Shown: positions 49,099 to 59,417, numbered from the stretch's first letter. The stretch: DNA of 64,000 bases from Pichia kudriavzevii (GCF_003054445.1 NC_042508.1:1860001-1924000); one strand, 5' to 3'. Made by a program: numbers and translations. Notes: generated by a model from the sequence alone, not told the origin.

Positions 49099-50172
49099 AT
49101 GGCCTCCAATAGAAAGAAGAAGGAAAAGAAGAAGGATTTTGTCAAACCAAAATTAAAAGTTGGAAAAGCAGCCCATAACCCTGCCAATCACACTTCAACC
49201 GAGTTTAAGGCAAAACGTATAAACATTACATCTTCCACCAAACATCTTATAAACCACGGCGACCCAACCACCGAATATTTGAAGAAGCTTTCAATATTGC
49301 GTAAGGTAACGGCAAATCTCAATTCACGGAAGGAAATACTTGCAGAATTCTTGGATATTCTAAAGAGAGATCCGTTTCAGGAAACTAATAAATTACCATT
49401 GGACGATTTGATCAAAGTCATAAAAGCCCTGCTGTTTGATCAGTCTAAGAAGATCAGACATGACGCTAGAGCCATTCTAGAGGAGTTGATTAGAAACCAC
49501 AACAACTTAATAATCTTGAATCACGATTCCATAATGCTCTATGTATTTAGTGCTATGACACACTTGAAACCAACAATTAGACAGGATTCCATTTTGGCAA
49601 TTAACTTGATAATTAATGGGGGTGAAAAGCTCAAGAATCTAACTATTTCAAATCATTGGATCAGAATTTGGAAAAATATTTTGGTTCTAATGAATTGGAA
49701 AAAGGAAAACAAATCGTATACCGATTCGAACGATTTCAAAGATTTCAATGGTATGAGATTCGACCAACTGTCATTCATATCTAGTTTACTAAAAGATGGT
49801 TGTTTCCCTCGAGAAGAATATGATGGGGAAGGAAACAGCAAGAAAAATCGAGAAGATACTATTCAGATCCATGATTTGCTAAACACTTATATGATAAAAC
49901 CAAACATGAGTATGCTATACCGCAATCTAAAGCTATTTGGTAATATATCAGTGTCTTCGAAAAATCCCAAAGCTGATGAATTGGCTGATACCACATTATG
50001 TGAGGATGTCGATGATAGAGTCAAATCTTTCTACGAGGGATTCTACAACTCTGTCTCCAAGGGAATTTCCGATTTCACTAAGGTCGATGACAACAAACTA
50101 GTGGTTATATCCAATAAAATCTTGAATCAATTGCTAGAAATTGAAAAACTCTATAAAGCTATCTCGGACTGA
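49099..50172 (+). CDS. IPI1: pre-rRNA processing protein IPI1, left copy
   Basis: 357 residues. A Lys-rich N-terminus (NRKKKEKKKDFVKPKLKVGK) leads into the conserved Ipi1 block NHTSTEFKAKRINI and then HEAT-like helices (LLFDQSKKIRHDARAILEEL). Ipi1 forms the Rix1 complex with Rix1/Ipi2 and Ipi3, needed for ITS2 processing and late pre-60S remodelling with Rea1. The right copy encodes an identical protein, so dosage may be doubled. Confidence 0.93.
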   Translation: MASNRKKKEKKKDFVKPKLKVGKAAHNPANHTSTEFKAKRINITSSTKHLINHGDPTTEYLKKLSILRKVTANLNSRKEILAEFLDILKRDPFQETNKLPLDDLIKVIKALLFDQSKKIRHDARAILEELIRNHNNLIILNHDSIMLYVFSAMTHLKPTIRQDSILAINLIINGGEKLKNLTISNHWIRIWKNILVLMNWKKENKSYTDSNDFKDFNGMRFDQLSFISSLLKDGCFPREEYDGEGNSKKNREDTIQIHDLLNTYMIKPNMSMLYRNLKLFGNISVSSKNPKADELADTTLCEDVDDRVKSFYEGFYNSVSKGISDFTKVDDNKLVVISNKILNQLLEIEKLYKAISD

Positions 50173-50189
50173 TCCGTTAATTCTGTATA

Positions 50190-51017
50190 TTATGTTTCTA
50201 AAGGTTTAGAACTAGATTCTTCAGGTGGTGTATCTGAGTCGGAACTTGAGTCAGAACTTGAGTCAGAACTTGCATCGGAATCCGATGACCCTGAAGAAAG
50301 ATCATCATCCAATACCTTCTCTCTAGTTATGATACTACTGTCTCCCTTGAAGATATACATCGTGGGAAATTCAATAACCAACTTATTGAGTAAAACTTCG
50401 CTTAACTTGGCATCCTTATCAACCACTTCAAACACCCCACTTTCCAAATCTTTAAACAAAATTGTGTATTCATCTCCTCCGCATATCCATGCCCTAGGTA
50501 CTATCGTTCTCAGAATGCTAGATTCGCCTGACTTATATTTGACGTACCGATCTATAACCTTTTTATTTTCATCGATTAGCAACCATTCAATGGTCCATGC
50601 CCAATTATTCCCCTTCCCGCCACTCTTATTAAGTTTCCCCCTCTCCATTCCCAATGGAACTTTCTTCACTTTGACCCCTCTGGTGGGTACCCATTTTGAA
50701 TTAATTCCATTATTACTAAAATTCCCATTTCTGCGATTACCTACTGTCTTCAGTATTTTCATTTCGCTTTTTCTTCTCTTCCCAAGATCCAAGCTTCGAT
50801 TCACTTTAAGCAGAAAGTTGTAATCACGCTGCACATCGTTGGAATCCAACTGTTTTTTATCAATGTATGTATCCCTTGTGCCTAATGAAATATCACTTAA
50901 ACCCGAACATTTCTTATCAATTTTGTGTTGTTTGAAGCATGGGAGTGAACAGGTGCGTAATTTACATCGTGGACAAACATACTTATGCTCTATTTTCTTG
51001 CAGATCTCGCAATGCAT
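50190..51017 (-). CDS. BCD1: box C/D snoRNP assembly factor BCD1 (intact copy)
   Basis: 275 residues with an N-terminal zf-HIT domain (residues about 3-38: CEICKKIEHKYVCPRCKLRT, then CSLPCFKQHKIDKKC), which chelates two zinc ions. A basic middle part and WAWTIEWLLID follow, as in Bcd1, with a C-terminal Ser/Asp repeat. Bcd1 is needed for early assembly of C/D snoRNPs with Rsa1 and Hit1. Shorter than S. cerevisiae Bcd1. Converges with IPI1, 17 bp apart. The right-hand copy lacks the zinc domain, so this is presumably the functional gene. Confidence 0.88.
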   Translation of the reverse strand: MHCEICKKIEHKYVCPRCKLRTCSLPCFKQHKIDKKCSGLSDISLGTRDTYIDKKQLDSNDVQRDYNFLLKVNRSLDLGKRRKSEMKILKTVGNRRNGNFSNNGINSKWVPTRGVKVKKVPLGMERGKLNKSGGKGNNWAWTIEWLLIDENKKVIDRYVKYKSGESSILRTIVPRAWICGGDEYTILFKDLESGVFEVVDKDAKLSEVLLNKLVIEFPTMYIFKGDSSIITREKVLDDDLSSGSSDSDASSDSSSDSSSDSDTPPEESSSKPLET

Positions 51018-51215
51018 ATGTAAATTTACTTATGAATCTTTGTGCTGGAAAAATGATGTAGTGAAAAAAGTTTTATACATGACCAAAAAAAATTAAAATC
51101 CATGTATAAAATCAACTTCATTGATGACGCGTATAAACTAAATTCTTCAAGGATATTCACAGAGATATTCATGCCGTTATTTTTCCAATATTTAAAAGAC
51201 AACGCAAAATAATCA

Positions 51216-52391
51216 ATGTCACTTTGGGCAGATAAATACAGACCGAAAACACTTAACAAACTTACTTTCCATGGGGAAACTACGAACCAGTTGACAAAGC
51301 TGGCAGATTCAGATTCAAACTTCCCCCATTTATTGGTCTATGGACCTTCTGGCTCTGGTAAAAAAACAAGAATTATGGCGATGTTGCGCAAGCTCTATGG
51401 TACCTCATCGATTGACAACTTGAAAGTCGATGTAAAAACTTTTACAACTACCAGTAACAGGAAATTGGAATTTAATGTCATTTCATCCCCTTGTCATGTA
51501 GAAATCACACCAAGTGATATGGGCAACAATGATAGGGTCGTGATTCAAGATCTATTAAAGGAATTAGGTCAAGTTGAAGCACTAGATTTTTCGGGGCTAT
51601 TTAAAATCACTAAAAAAGATGCTAGGGGTGGTGACAATATCAAGGAAGAATTGACAACACCCCAAAAAAAATTTAAAGTTGTTATCATAAACGAAAGTGA
51701 AAAACTAAGTAGAGATGCTCAAGCTGCATTGAGAAGAACCATGGAGAAATTTAGCTCGACTATTAGATTGATTCTAGTTTGTGACTCCACGTCCAATATT
51801 ATTGATCCGATAAAGTCACGTACTTTGGGTATTAGAATAGGTTTACCAAATAAAGATTCAATCAGAGATGTTTTCGAAGAAATATTAATAAATGAGGTAG
51901 ATGCTAAGCGGTGTTTTCCAGATGATTTGGATGATCGTTGTATTGTCTACGATCATATAATTGAAGAGTCAGAATACAACCTAAGGCTCGGTATTATGAT
52001 GTTAGAAGCGATGTACATGAACAATGATGTTGTGACTATCAATACACCAACAATCAAACCGGATTGGCAACTAGTTATTGAAAGTTTAGCTAAAGGGGTT
52101 ATTAAAGATAGGTCTGTTGCTAGATTAACGACTTCACGGACAATCCTGTACGAACTACTGTCACATGCTATCCCTGGCAAGTTACTACTTGAAAAATTGA
52201 TGTTTAATTTTATCAAATTAGTTGATGATTTTAGTGCGCTAAAACGTATAAATCAAGTCAAGTTGGAAATTGTCGAAGCCGCAGCATTGTTTGATGAAAG
52301 ACTAACACTAGGAAGTAAAGACATATTCCACTTAGAAGGTTTCTTAACTAGAGTAATGGTCATTTTGGAAACTGATGTCAACACTTATTAA
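51216..52391 (+). CDS. RFC5: replication factor C subunit 5
   Basis: 391-residue AAA+ clamp-loader subunit (human RFC3 type). Begins LWADKYRPKTLNKL; the P-loop GPSGSGKKT (about 45-53) with the KKT ending is typical of Rfc5. Walker B appears as VVIINESEKLS and the SRC box as IKSRTLGIRI, with Thr in place of Cys. It has an RFC collar-type C-terminus. It loads PCNA with Rfc1-4 and also joins the Rad24, Ctf18 and Elg1 loaders. Longer than the roughly 354-residue norm through an insert around GGDNIKEELTTPQK. Present once; the duplicated block lost its copy. Confidence 0.95.
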   Translation: MSLWADKYRPKTLNKLTFHGETTNQLTKLADSDSNFPHLLVYGPSGSGKKTRIMAMLRKLYGTSSIDNLKVDVKTFTTTSNRKLEFNVISSPCHVEITPSDMGNNDRVVIQDLLKELGQVEALDFSGLFKITKKDARGGDNIKEELTTPQKKFKVVIINESEKLSRDAQAALRRTMEKFSSTIRLILVCDSTSNIIDPIKSRTLGIRIGLPNKDSIRDVFEEILINEVDAKRCFPDDLDDRCIVYDHIIEESEYNLRLGIMMLEAMYMNNDVVTINTPTIKPDWQLVIESLAKGVIKDRSVARLTTSRTILYELLSHAIPGKLLLEKLMFNFIKLVDDFSALKRINQVKLEIVEAAALFDERLTLGSKDIFHLEGFLTRVMVILETDVNTY

Positions 52392-52523
52392 ACTTCTTTC
52401 CTCATGTTTATTAACTATTTCAATGAGTGAAGGGAAAATAAATAGTCTTTACATTTTCTCCTTGACGATTCTATGTACAGTAGATATAAAGACCAATATA
52501 TATATATATATATAAGTATCTTA

Positions 52524-53183
52524 TTACTTACGACCATTAAATTTAGAAAATTCTTCTGACCTAGATTTCAAGAAATTTGCAAATTTTCTGGAGGGATTTT
52601 CCTTTGCCTTTTCTAGATAATTAACACTTTCAGGTTCTTCAACACGACTGAATCCACTTTTAGCTGGCGTATCTTTATCAATGAACTCCCAGATTCCTGG
52701 AAGTTTCTCACAAGTTCTTCTTAATGCGTCCTTCGCTGCATGACGGTGCATGCCGTCAACTTCGAATACAACTTTACCAGTTGGAACTCTGGCTGCCCAG
52801 TGATCAAACGGACCTTTACCCTTACCCATACGGGTTGCATTACCCTTTATACAAACTGCAATGTTGGTGCATAACCTCTTCCAATATGTTCCCTGTGCTT
52901 TTCTCACAAATCTGATCAACACATTATCAGCAGCCTGAAGCTGAGCAGCAGTTAGCCTTAGGCCTTCACTTTTCAAACGCATACCGTAGGTCCCAAATTC
53001 CAATGTAGTACCTTTGATTGAACCACCAGTACGGACAGTGACTCTACCCTTTTGTTTCTTCCTTACTTGTTTGTATCTTGGTGCTAATTCATGACCAAAT
53101 CTCTTTGCCGATGATTGTGCCACCCTAGCAAAAGCAAAAGGCTGGCTTAGTGGAGAGAATATTCTCGTTAGTGAAGAAAACAT
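52524..53183 (-). CDS. MRPL16: mitochondrial large-subunit ribosomal protein uL16m
   Basis: 219 residues from ATG 53183; the frame upstream offers only TTG. An Arg/Ser-rich presequence (MFSSLTRIFSPLSQPFAFAR) is followed by the L16 domain: RYKQVRKKQKG, TYGMRLKSEGLRLTAAQ, RMGKGKGPFDHWAARVPTGK and VVFEVDG. uL16 contacts the A site near the peptidyl-transferase centre. A TA dinucleotide run (52496-52515) lies just past its 3' end. Confidence 0.94.
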   Translation of the reverse strand: MFSSLTRIFSPLSQPFAFARVAQSSAKRFGHELAPRYKQVRKKQKGRVTVRTGGSIKGTTLEFGTYGMRLKSEGLRLTAAQLQAADNVLIRFVRKAQGTYWKRLCTNIAVCIKGNATRMGKGKGPFDHWAARVPTGKVVFEVDGMHRHAAKDALRRTCEKLPGIWEFIDKDTPAKSGFSRVEEPESVNYLEKAKENPSRKFANFLKSRSEEFSKFNGRK

Positions 53184-53436
53184 TGCTAAAACAGGCTGTT
53201 CTTTGATGTCCAATACCTCCTTACCCAAACGTCTTCACCTTGTATAAGCATTCCCTAATCCTCGATTTCAAGTAATTCATAGTTGAAAAATGTTGAACAG
53301 ACTTCAATATCTGGTGCACTGATTTCAATCTTTTTTTGAGCATGAAATTCATTTGCTAACACAAGTTTGTAAGTCACCGTGAATAAACTCTATTACACCT
53401 TGACTGAATTCAAAGGCAAGCAAAGATTACCAACAA

Positions 53437-54852
53437 ATGGCTGTGCTAATGCAGTCTTTAAGAGAGGCATTCTATGTCTCGAGACAGCTGAGAGTTTCGA
53501 CACGTTTGTTTACCACGTCACAATATCTGCTACATGGTTCTCCATCTACTAAAGTTGAAGATGGTAAGTTAACGGTCTTAGGAACAACATATAAAACCGA
53601 TGAATGGACAAATGCTACACCGAGGATTCTATCTTTGGTGGGTAGGGATTTACACATGAACCCAAATCATCCAATTGGTATTCTTCGCTCGTTGATTGAA
53701 AATCGCTTCCAAGGTTTAGGGTATACAATGTATGGTGATTTGCAACCGAATGTCACAGTGGCTGAAAACTTTGATGTTTTGGGGTTTCCAAAAGACCATG
53801 TTGGACGTTCTAAGAGTGATACCTATTATTTGAACAAGGATAATTTATTAAGAACCCACACCTCCGCACACGAGCATGAATGCTTCCTAACATGCCAAAC
53901 ACCAGGTTATTTCATTTGCGGTGACGTTTACAGAAGAGACGAAATTGACAGAACACATTACCCTGTTTTCCATCAAATGGAAGGTGCAAGGGTTTGGAAA
54001 AGGGATGACTTTGCGTCCCAAGAAGAACTTCTAGCTCAAATTCAAAAAGATATTGACGCAATTCCAAAAACTGATTTAATTGTAGAGGATGTTGGTTACG
54101 ATCCAGTTGAAAATCCAAAACAGGACTTCATGTCTGAGATAGAAGTTGATTTGGTGTCTCAACATCTAAAGCGGACCATTGAACTTTTAGTTGATGCCGT
54201 CTTTAATGAAGCTAAAAAGGCTGCGAAGTTAGCAGGGTCTACTGAGGAATATCTGAATGAGCCATTGAGGGTCAGATGGGTGGAGGCTTATTTTCCATGG
54301 ACTGCACCATCGTGGGAAATTGAAGTTTGGTGGAAAGGAGAATGGTTGGAATGTTGCGGTTGTGGTGATGTTAGGAAACTAGTTCTTGATAATTCCAATT
54401 TGGACAACTCCATCGCTTGGGCCTTTGGTATTGGTCTTGATAGAATTGCAATGCTATTATTTGGTATTCCTGATATTAGACTTTTCTGGTCACTGGATAA
54501 AAGATTTATCTCTCAATTCAAAGAGAACCAAATTTCAATCTTCAAACCATATTCCAAGTACCCGGGATCTCAGAGAGACATTTCCTTTTGGTTACCAAAA
54601 ACCGAAGATGGAAATCTCGTCAAACTTCATGAAAATGATTTGATGGAAATTGTTCGTGAAAATGCTGGAGATTTGGTTGAAAGTGTCAAATTAACAGATG
54701 AATTTGTCCATCCAAAAACCGGAAAACATTCTCAAACCTACCGTATTAATTATCAGTCCATGGACCGTAACATAACTAACGACGAAGTAAATGTAATGAA
54801 TGATAAAACCAGGGAAGAGCTTGTTGAGAAGTTTGGTGTTCAGTTACGTTGA
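53437..54852 (+). CDS. MSF1: mitochondrial phenylalanyl-tRNA synthetase (intact copy)
   Basis: 471-residue single-chain class II synthetase charging mitochondrial tRNA(Phe). A presequence (about 1-30) is followed by motif 1 near NPNHPIGILRSLIENRF, motif 2 (FICGDVYRRDEIDRTHYPVFHQMEG), motif 3 (WAFGIGLDRIAMLLFGIPDIR) and the C-terminal FDX-ACB anticodon-binding domain (from about residue 370: KPYSKYPGSQRDISFWLP). Residues from about 354 onward are repeated at 61.5 kb. Confidence 0.97.
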   Translation: MAVLMQSLREAFYVSRQLRVSTRLFTTSQYLLHGSPSTKVEDGKLTVLGTTYKTDEWTNATPRILSLVGRDLHMNPNHPIGILRSLIENRFQGLGYTMYGDLQPNVTVAENFDVLGFPKDHVGRSKSDTYYLNKDNLLRTHTSAHEHECFLTCQTPGYFICGDVYRRDEIDRTHYPVFHQMEGARVWKRDDFASQEELLAQIQKDIDAIPKTDLIVEDVGYDPVENPKQDFMSEIEVDLVSQHLKRTIELLVDAVFNEAKKAAKLAGSTEEYLNEPLRVRWVEAYFPWTAPSWEIEVWWKGEWLECCGCGDVRKLVLDNSNLDNSIAWAFGIGLDRIAMLLFGIPDIRLFWSLDKRFISQFKENQISIFKPYSKYPGSQRDISFWLPKTEDGNLVKLHENDLMEIVRENAGDLVESVKLTDEFVHPKTGKHSQTYRINYQSMDRNITNDEVNVMNDKTREELVEKFGVQLR

Positions 54853-55259
54853 AGGTCATCGTGCAACTTGAATCCTGTACATAGAAAATTTAAAACAGAC
54901 TTTTTTTCAAATATAGAGCAATACATACTAACTGCTATGATAGAAACATATTGTAGAAGTAATAGGTCACATACCATCCCGACCACAATGTAAACAAAAA
55001 TGGAAAAAACAAGGCTTTTTCTCCCCAGAAGAATGTTAGCCTCTCTAAACCCAACGCAGACGTACTTCATTGCATAGATTTTCTTTAGTTAAGTGGTAGT
55101 TTTCCCGTTTGTAAGTATTGAAATATGTACATCATGCAAGTGCAGAATAACACACTGGTGCTTGATCAACAGGATTATACAACTGAGCTTTTGGTCGTAA
55201 CATAGAGAGTTCCCGAGAGTTCAGATCATACATGATGGGGTTTCCCTGATAATAATGCT
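54853..55259. other. MSF1 downstream flank, left copy
   Basis: Matches 61904-62336 of the right copy, where it leads into TAH18. Here a segment of about 36 bp is missing after 55236, then TAH18's first roughly 245 codons are missing. Confidence 0.7.
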
Positions 55260-55325
55260 GGTTGTGTCTCTCTTTATTCAGAAAATGATTCTAGAAAAGT
55301 CCAATCATTTATTCATTTGTAGGAT
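55260..55325 (+). pseudogene. short relic of TAH18 at the duplication junction
   Basis: Bases 55262-55323 align with TAH18 codons about 244-264 (63170-63233): the shared runs include TCTCTTTAT, AATGAT and GTCCAATCATTTAT. By eye about four in five bases match, with a small indel. It is joined directly to HMT1 sequence at 55331. This places the original duplication breakpoint inside TAH18. Confidence 0.75.
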
Positions 55326-55330
55326 TAAGA

Positions 55331-55868
55331 GGTTGAAGACGAGGAGTATAAGAATGAGAAGATCCATTTCTGGGAAGACCCAATGCAACTATACGGCTTT
55401 GACTACACGCCATTCTTGAAGGTTGCAATGAGCGAACCATTAGTGGATACCGTTGATAATGGCAGTGTAGTTACGGGTCACTACGAATTGATTGAGTTTG
55501 ATTTGAATACGGTCAAGATTGAAGATTTGGCGTTTGAGAGGAAATTCAAGTTGAAGGCAACAAGGGATGATAAGATCCATGCTTTATTAGCGTGGTTTGA
55601 TTGCTCCTTCCCAAGTGATAAACCGGAAAACGTAGTCACTTTTTCAACAGGCGCCCATGCTCCATACACACATTGGAAACAAACTGTTTTCTACCTTGAT
55701 CAAGTTTTGGATGTTAAAAAGGGTGAAGAGATCACCGGTTCCTTGGCAAGTAGACCTAACGAGTTCAATAATAGAGAACTGGATATTGAACTTAGATGGA
55801 ACTTCCCGGCAAGCGGTGAAGAAGATTCCCGTAGACAGAGCGGTAAATACAACTACTTTTTGCGTTAA
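55331..55868 (+). pseudogene. HMT1: 3' half of HMT1 in the right copy
   Basis: Codons 173-350 of HMT1 without promoter or SAM-binding domain. A stop precedes the joined frame; the first in-frame ATG (55383) would give the 161-residue beta-barrel half, identical in sequence to that of the whole gene. It cannot be a methyltransferase by itself. Confidence 0.9.
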
Positions 55869-56659
55869 CTTAACTAATCAAACAAATAGATTTCCGGCCT
55901 ACATATGAAAATACATTATGTATATCCTTTTACTAATTAATCACTTTTTGTTTCCTTTTTGACTTAACATCCTAAAGTTCTTCTTTGTTATTAGTCTTGC
56001 AATTTCAGAGTTGACGGTGCCAAGAAAAATTCCTAAGAGCCAGGAATAGACAGAATTATTTGACTCGAAAATGTTGAGTGTTTTTGGTTGCCAAAATCTC
56101 AATACAATAGAAAGTTCAGCAACTCCGGACATAATCATCGTGCGTTATGCTAGTAAAGTTTAATAGGAAATGGTTTTCGAGAGAATAAAAAATTTGGAAA
56201 CTTTTACGGTATCTCTGGGGATCCGCATTTTTTTGTTTGCGAAACTGAGATTGGTATTGGGGAAGTGTAGAGAATACATATCGAAGGAATCGAAGAATCG
56301 AAGTAAAGTTAAAAAAAGAGAGGGGGAGGGGGGGATGCCGGGTTGGTTTTGGGGATGAAAAAACGATTGTAAATTTTTAAAATTAAAATAATGAAGGTGC
56401 CAGTTAGAGCTAGAAACCATACTTTTGTGACATGTTCCAAGTGACGTAAAAGAGATGGTTTTTTTGACATACTATTAGAATTTGAAATAAAAAGAACGGG
56501 GAAGTATTATATACACCTATCATGTTCCAAGTGATAGATACATATAATGGCTGCCCAAATTCTTCTTTTTGTCCTTTGCAAATGAAATAGAAAACGAATG
56601 AAGCAGACAAAACATAACATAATGTGGCAAAGGAAACCTAATAAAAATGTTTTTTAGAC
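55869..56659. other. HMT1/PRY spacer, right copy
   Basis: Nearly identical to the left spacer. The small minus-strand ORF is kept (56138-55941). The G-run is two bases shorter (56326-56334), shifting the other ORF. Confidence 0.45.
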
Positions 56660-57691
56660 TTAGTTAGGTATTGGGAAACCTTTTAGGGTTGCTGGGTTGA
56701 TTGGTTCATGGACGTAGAGTCTGTAATAATAAGATAAATCATCTGGATCGTCCCAATTACCGGATTCATAATAGTTACAGATGATATAGTCACCATAAAC
56801 CTCACCACAATATTTGTATCCGCAACCAACTTCTGTTGTTCTTGACCAGACCAATTGTGTGAAATGACCGGTACTTTCATCAAATTTAGGATCGTTATAA
56901 TTGTAGTATTCAATTTCATTAAACCAAGCTCTAACAGCCCATGCCTTTTCAAAACTATATCCGTACGCCAAATTTTCACCTAGTTGCTCACCTTTATATG
57001 TTTTACCAGTATGAGTTAAAATACCATTACATTGATAGTTATTAGCAGAATCTTGAGCAAGAGATGCAATCTCATCGCTCCAAGTCAATGCAGGAGTATC
57101 TTGCATTAAAGATCTGAAATAATTATGCGCTTCCAAGTATCTAGATTTGAAACTTGTGTAAGGCTCGGATTCGTACGGAGGAGTTGCAGGTAGCGAGGAA
57201 GAAGTTGGAGCTGCTGATGAAGATGTGGATGATGAAGTTGATGAAGTTGAGGATGATGTAGTTATTGGTTTAGCGGTAGTTGTTGCTGGAGTGAGCTTTG
57301 ATGTTGTCGCCGAAGAAGAGGAGAACGTAGAGGTTGTTTCTCCTTGGGTTAAGGTAGATAATGTGGTTGGCGTCGATGGTGCTGTGGTTTCAACGGAGGT
57401 ACTTGAGGCAGCAGGATCCTCTGAAGAAGCAGATGAGGTATTTTCCTGGGTGGATTTAGTGGTTATCTGTGAAGAAGTCAAAGTAGAATCTTGTGAAGAG
57501 GTGCTGCTTGCCGAAGTGCTCGTTGTAGATGGTTTTTCTTGGGAGGTAACATGTTGAGGGAATGGTATTGCAGAAGTGGAATAAACGGTGGTGGTTTTTG
57601 GAGACGCACACTGTTTCTGACTAGCAGCATCAACATATACGGCCTGTAGAGCAATGGCCAAAGACGATAGTAGTGCAGCAGATAGCTTCAT
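56660..57691 (-). CDS. secreted CAP-domain (PRY) protein, right copy
   Basis: 343 residues, the same protein as the left copy but two residues shorter in the Ser-rich stalk. Signal peptide and CAP motifs (GHFTQLVWSRTTEVGCG, YIICNYYESGNW) are unchanged. The coding sequence is almost base-for-base identical, whereas the upstream region 57807-58140 differs clearly from the left copy. The two genes may therefore make the same protein under different control. Confidence 0.92.
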   Translation of the reverse strand: MKLSAALLSSLAIALQAVYVDAASQKQCASPKTTTVYSTSAIPFPQHVTSQEKPSTTSTSASSTSSQDSTLTSSQITTKSTQENTSSASSEDPAASSTSVETTAPSTPTTLSTLTQGETTSTFSSSSATTSKLTPATTTAKPITTSSSTSSTSSSTSSSAAPTSSSLPATPPYESEPYTSFKSRYLEAHNYFRSLMQDTPALTWSDEIASLAQDSANNYQCNGILTHTGKTYKGEQLGENLAYGYSFEKAWAVRAWFNEIEYYNYNDPKFDESTGHFTQLVWSRTTEVGCGYKYCGEVYGDYIICNYYESGNWDDPDDLSYYYRLYVHEPINPATLKGFPIPN

Positions 57692-58481
57692 TTGAGAGAG
57701 TTTTCGTTGGTGATTATTGGAAGCTAGCTATCTAGCAGGGAAGTTGGGCAAAGGTGCAAGTAAGTATGAACTCAGTCAAACAAATAGAACGAGTGATAAT
57801 AATGGCAGTTTAACAGCAAATGTTAGTGAAGTTACGTAGGTATTTATATATAGACTTATATATGTCTATCTATGTCTGTACAAATTGATAAGAAGCATAG
57901 AATGGTAAGCCAATATGGTAGCCAGACTACAGCAATCTCAAATAATTGAAAATGGAGGGGGGGCCAGAGAAAGGGGGGAAAGGAGGCTAAATACGTCCTC
58001 TTACAGAGTAAGCTAGGCACTGATCTAAATCGCACGTCAAGTCCCTCATGTGGATCTTTACCAATATAGCAACCATGGGCTTTGTGACACAAACCGAAAC
58101 CGAAGCAAAATAATCAAGTCCCGATAATACAGGCCCTCCCCTAACGGAGTCCACGGCCCTGAAAGAACTAGCAGACCGCAAATTTCCTGATTGGGCAGCC
58201 TCCCAGATTTCTGCTTGCGAGATATAAAGCAAGGTCCAAAGTTCCCGACTCCGAATACGGTTACGTAAGACGCATCACAGTTAGGCATGCGAAAAATAGA
58301 ACACTCTATTGTGTTTTAGGCTAGGTTAGTGCTTCTTATAATTTAGTGTGTTTTTGATGCGTCTTTAACGCATTAGCAGTGCATGGATGTGCAGAATAGT
58401 ATATACTATTGTGTACTATACCTTGGAATAATGCGAAATCTTACACCGTACATCATAACTTACCACAAAATACACTAGAGG
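57692..58481. promoter_or_regulatory. PRY / BRL1 spacer with diverged promoter island, right copy
   Basis: The partner of 47078-47864. Island 57807-58140 carries many substitutions and a longer G-run (57957-57963) than the left copy. Flanks on both sides are nearly identical. No gene seen. Confidence 0.65.
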
Positions 58482-59417
58482 CTATGCATTATGCGCATCT
58501 CTGGTTGCCTTCATATATCCGAGAGCAAAGTTGCCCATGTACCAAGCACAAACACAGACAAGTACCAGCAACTTGTTCAGTCCACCCAGTCGGGACAATC
58601 CGCTCTCTATGGTCCGCCCCAAAACATGCACAGCAATCTCCAACACGGGGGGTTCCCTGTGGATATCATTCACACCCCCATGGTAGCACACCTCCCACTG
58701 GAGACACTCCTCCTTGAGTGCCGGAAGCTGTCCGTACTCCTCGCATCGGTTCACAATGTACTCTTGTAGGCATTGTTCCCTCATGAAAGAGTTACGAATC
58801 TCCATTTTCCGGTACTCCTCCATTATATCTTGCCGAATCTGGGTTAGCACAAGGTACGCGATCCATACGAGAAGGGAGTAATTAATACTCCGTTTGAGCA
58901 ACTCAAACAATTCCACCTTCCCGAACCGCATGCTGTTGATATTGATATTGTCTCCGGTTGGCCAGGGTTCCTCGTGCTGATTCGAATTGTAAAAATGGTT
59001 GTGGATGACAATTTTTCTACCGTCTCCTAAACCCTGTGTCAACGTTTGCAACGAACGCTCCTTCGATGGAGTACCTACATCTTCCTCCCTATTCGCTCGC
59101 CCACTGACAGATTTGCCTACGAGGTATCCATGATTCTCCGGCTGCAAGAGTGCCAATGCACCGGCCATGCGCCTCCCACTTGTCATAGCCGATTCGCTAT
59201 CAATCTCGTCCTCCAGGTGCATCTCTTCTTCACCGTCTCCAACTGTATCTTCCACTGGATTTACCACCCGGCGTCGTAATAGAGATTTATCAAAACTATC
59301 ATCGTAATCCCGCATCTCGATATCGTCATCATCAACATCATCGTCTATATCCATCGGCTCATAATACCTATCTTGAAGTCGTAGTTTTTCCTCAAGCTCA
59401 TCGACAATTCTATTCAT
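58482..59417 (-). CDS. nuclear envelope protein of the BRL1/BRR6 family, right copy
   Basis: 311 residues, differing from the left copy by one residue that I can see (Ile to Thr in the first membrane span, YLVLTQIRQ). All four lumenal Cys and both spans are kept, so it appears functional. Confidence 0.87.
   Translation of the reverse strand: MNRIVDELEEKLRLQDRYYEPMDIDDDVDDDDIEMRDYDDSFDKSLLRRRVVNPVEDTVGDGEEEMHLEDEIDSESAMTSGRRMAGALALLQPENHGYLVGKSVSGRANREEDVGTPSKERSLQTLTQGLGDGRKIVIHNHFYNSNQHEEPWPTGDNININSMRFGKVELFELLKRSINYSLLVWIAYLVLTQIRQDIMEEYRKMEIRNSFMREQCLQEYIVNRCEEYGQLPALKEECLQWEVCYHGGVNDIHREPPVLEIAVHVLGRTIESGLSRLGGLNKLLVLVCVCAWYMGNFALGYMKATRDAHNA

Larger units (their letters stand above)
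44709..55325. repeat. left copy of a tandem segmental duplication
   Basis: From inside HMT1 to a remnant of TAH18. It holds whole PRY, BRL1/BRR6-like, IPI1, BCD1, RFC5, MRPL16 and MSF1. Bases 44709-50887 pair with 55331-61540, and 54490-55236 pair with 61541-62287; the intervening 3.6 kb have no partner. Paired parts are nearly identical, including introns-free spacers, apart from a diverged island at 47193-47522. Confidence 0.92.
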
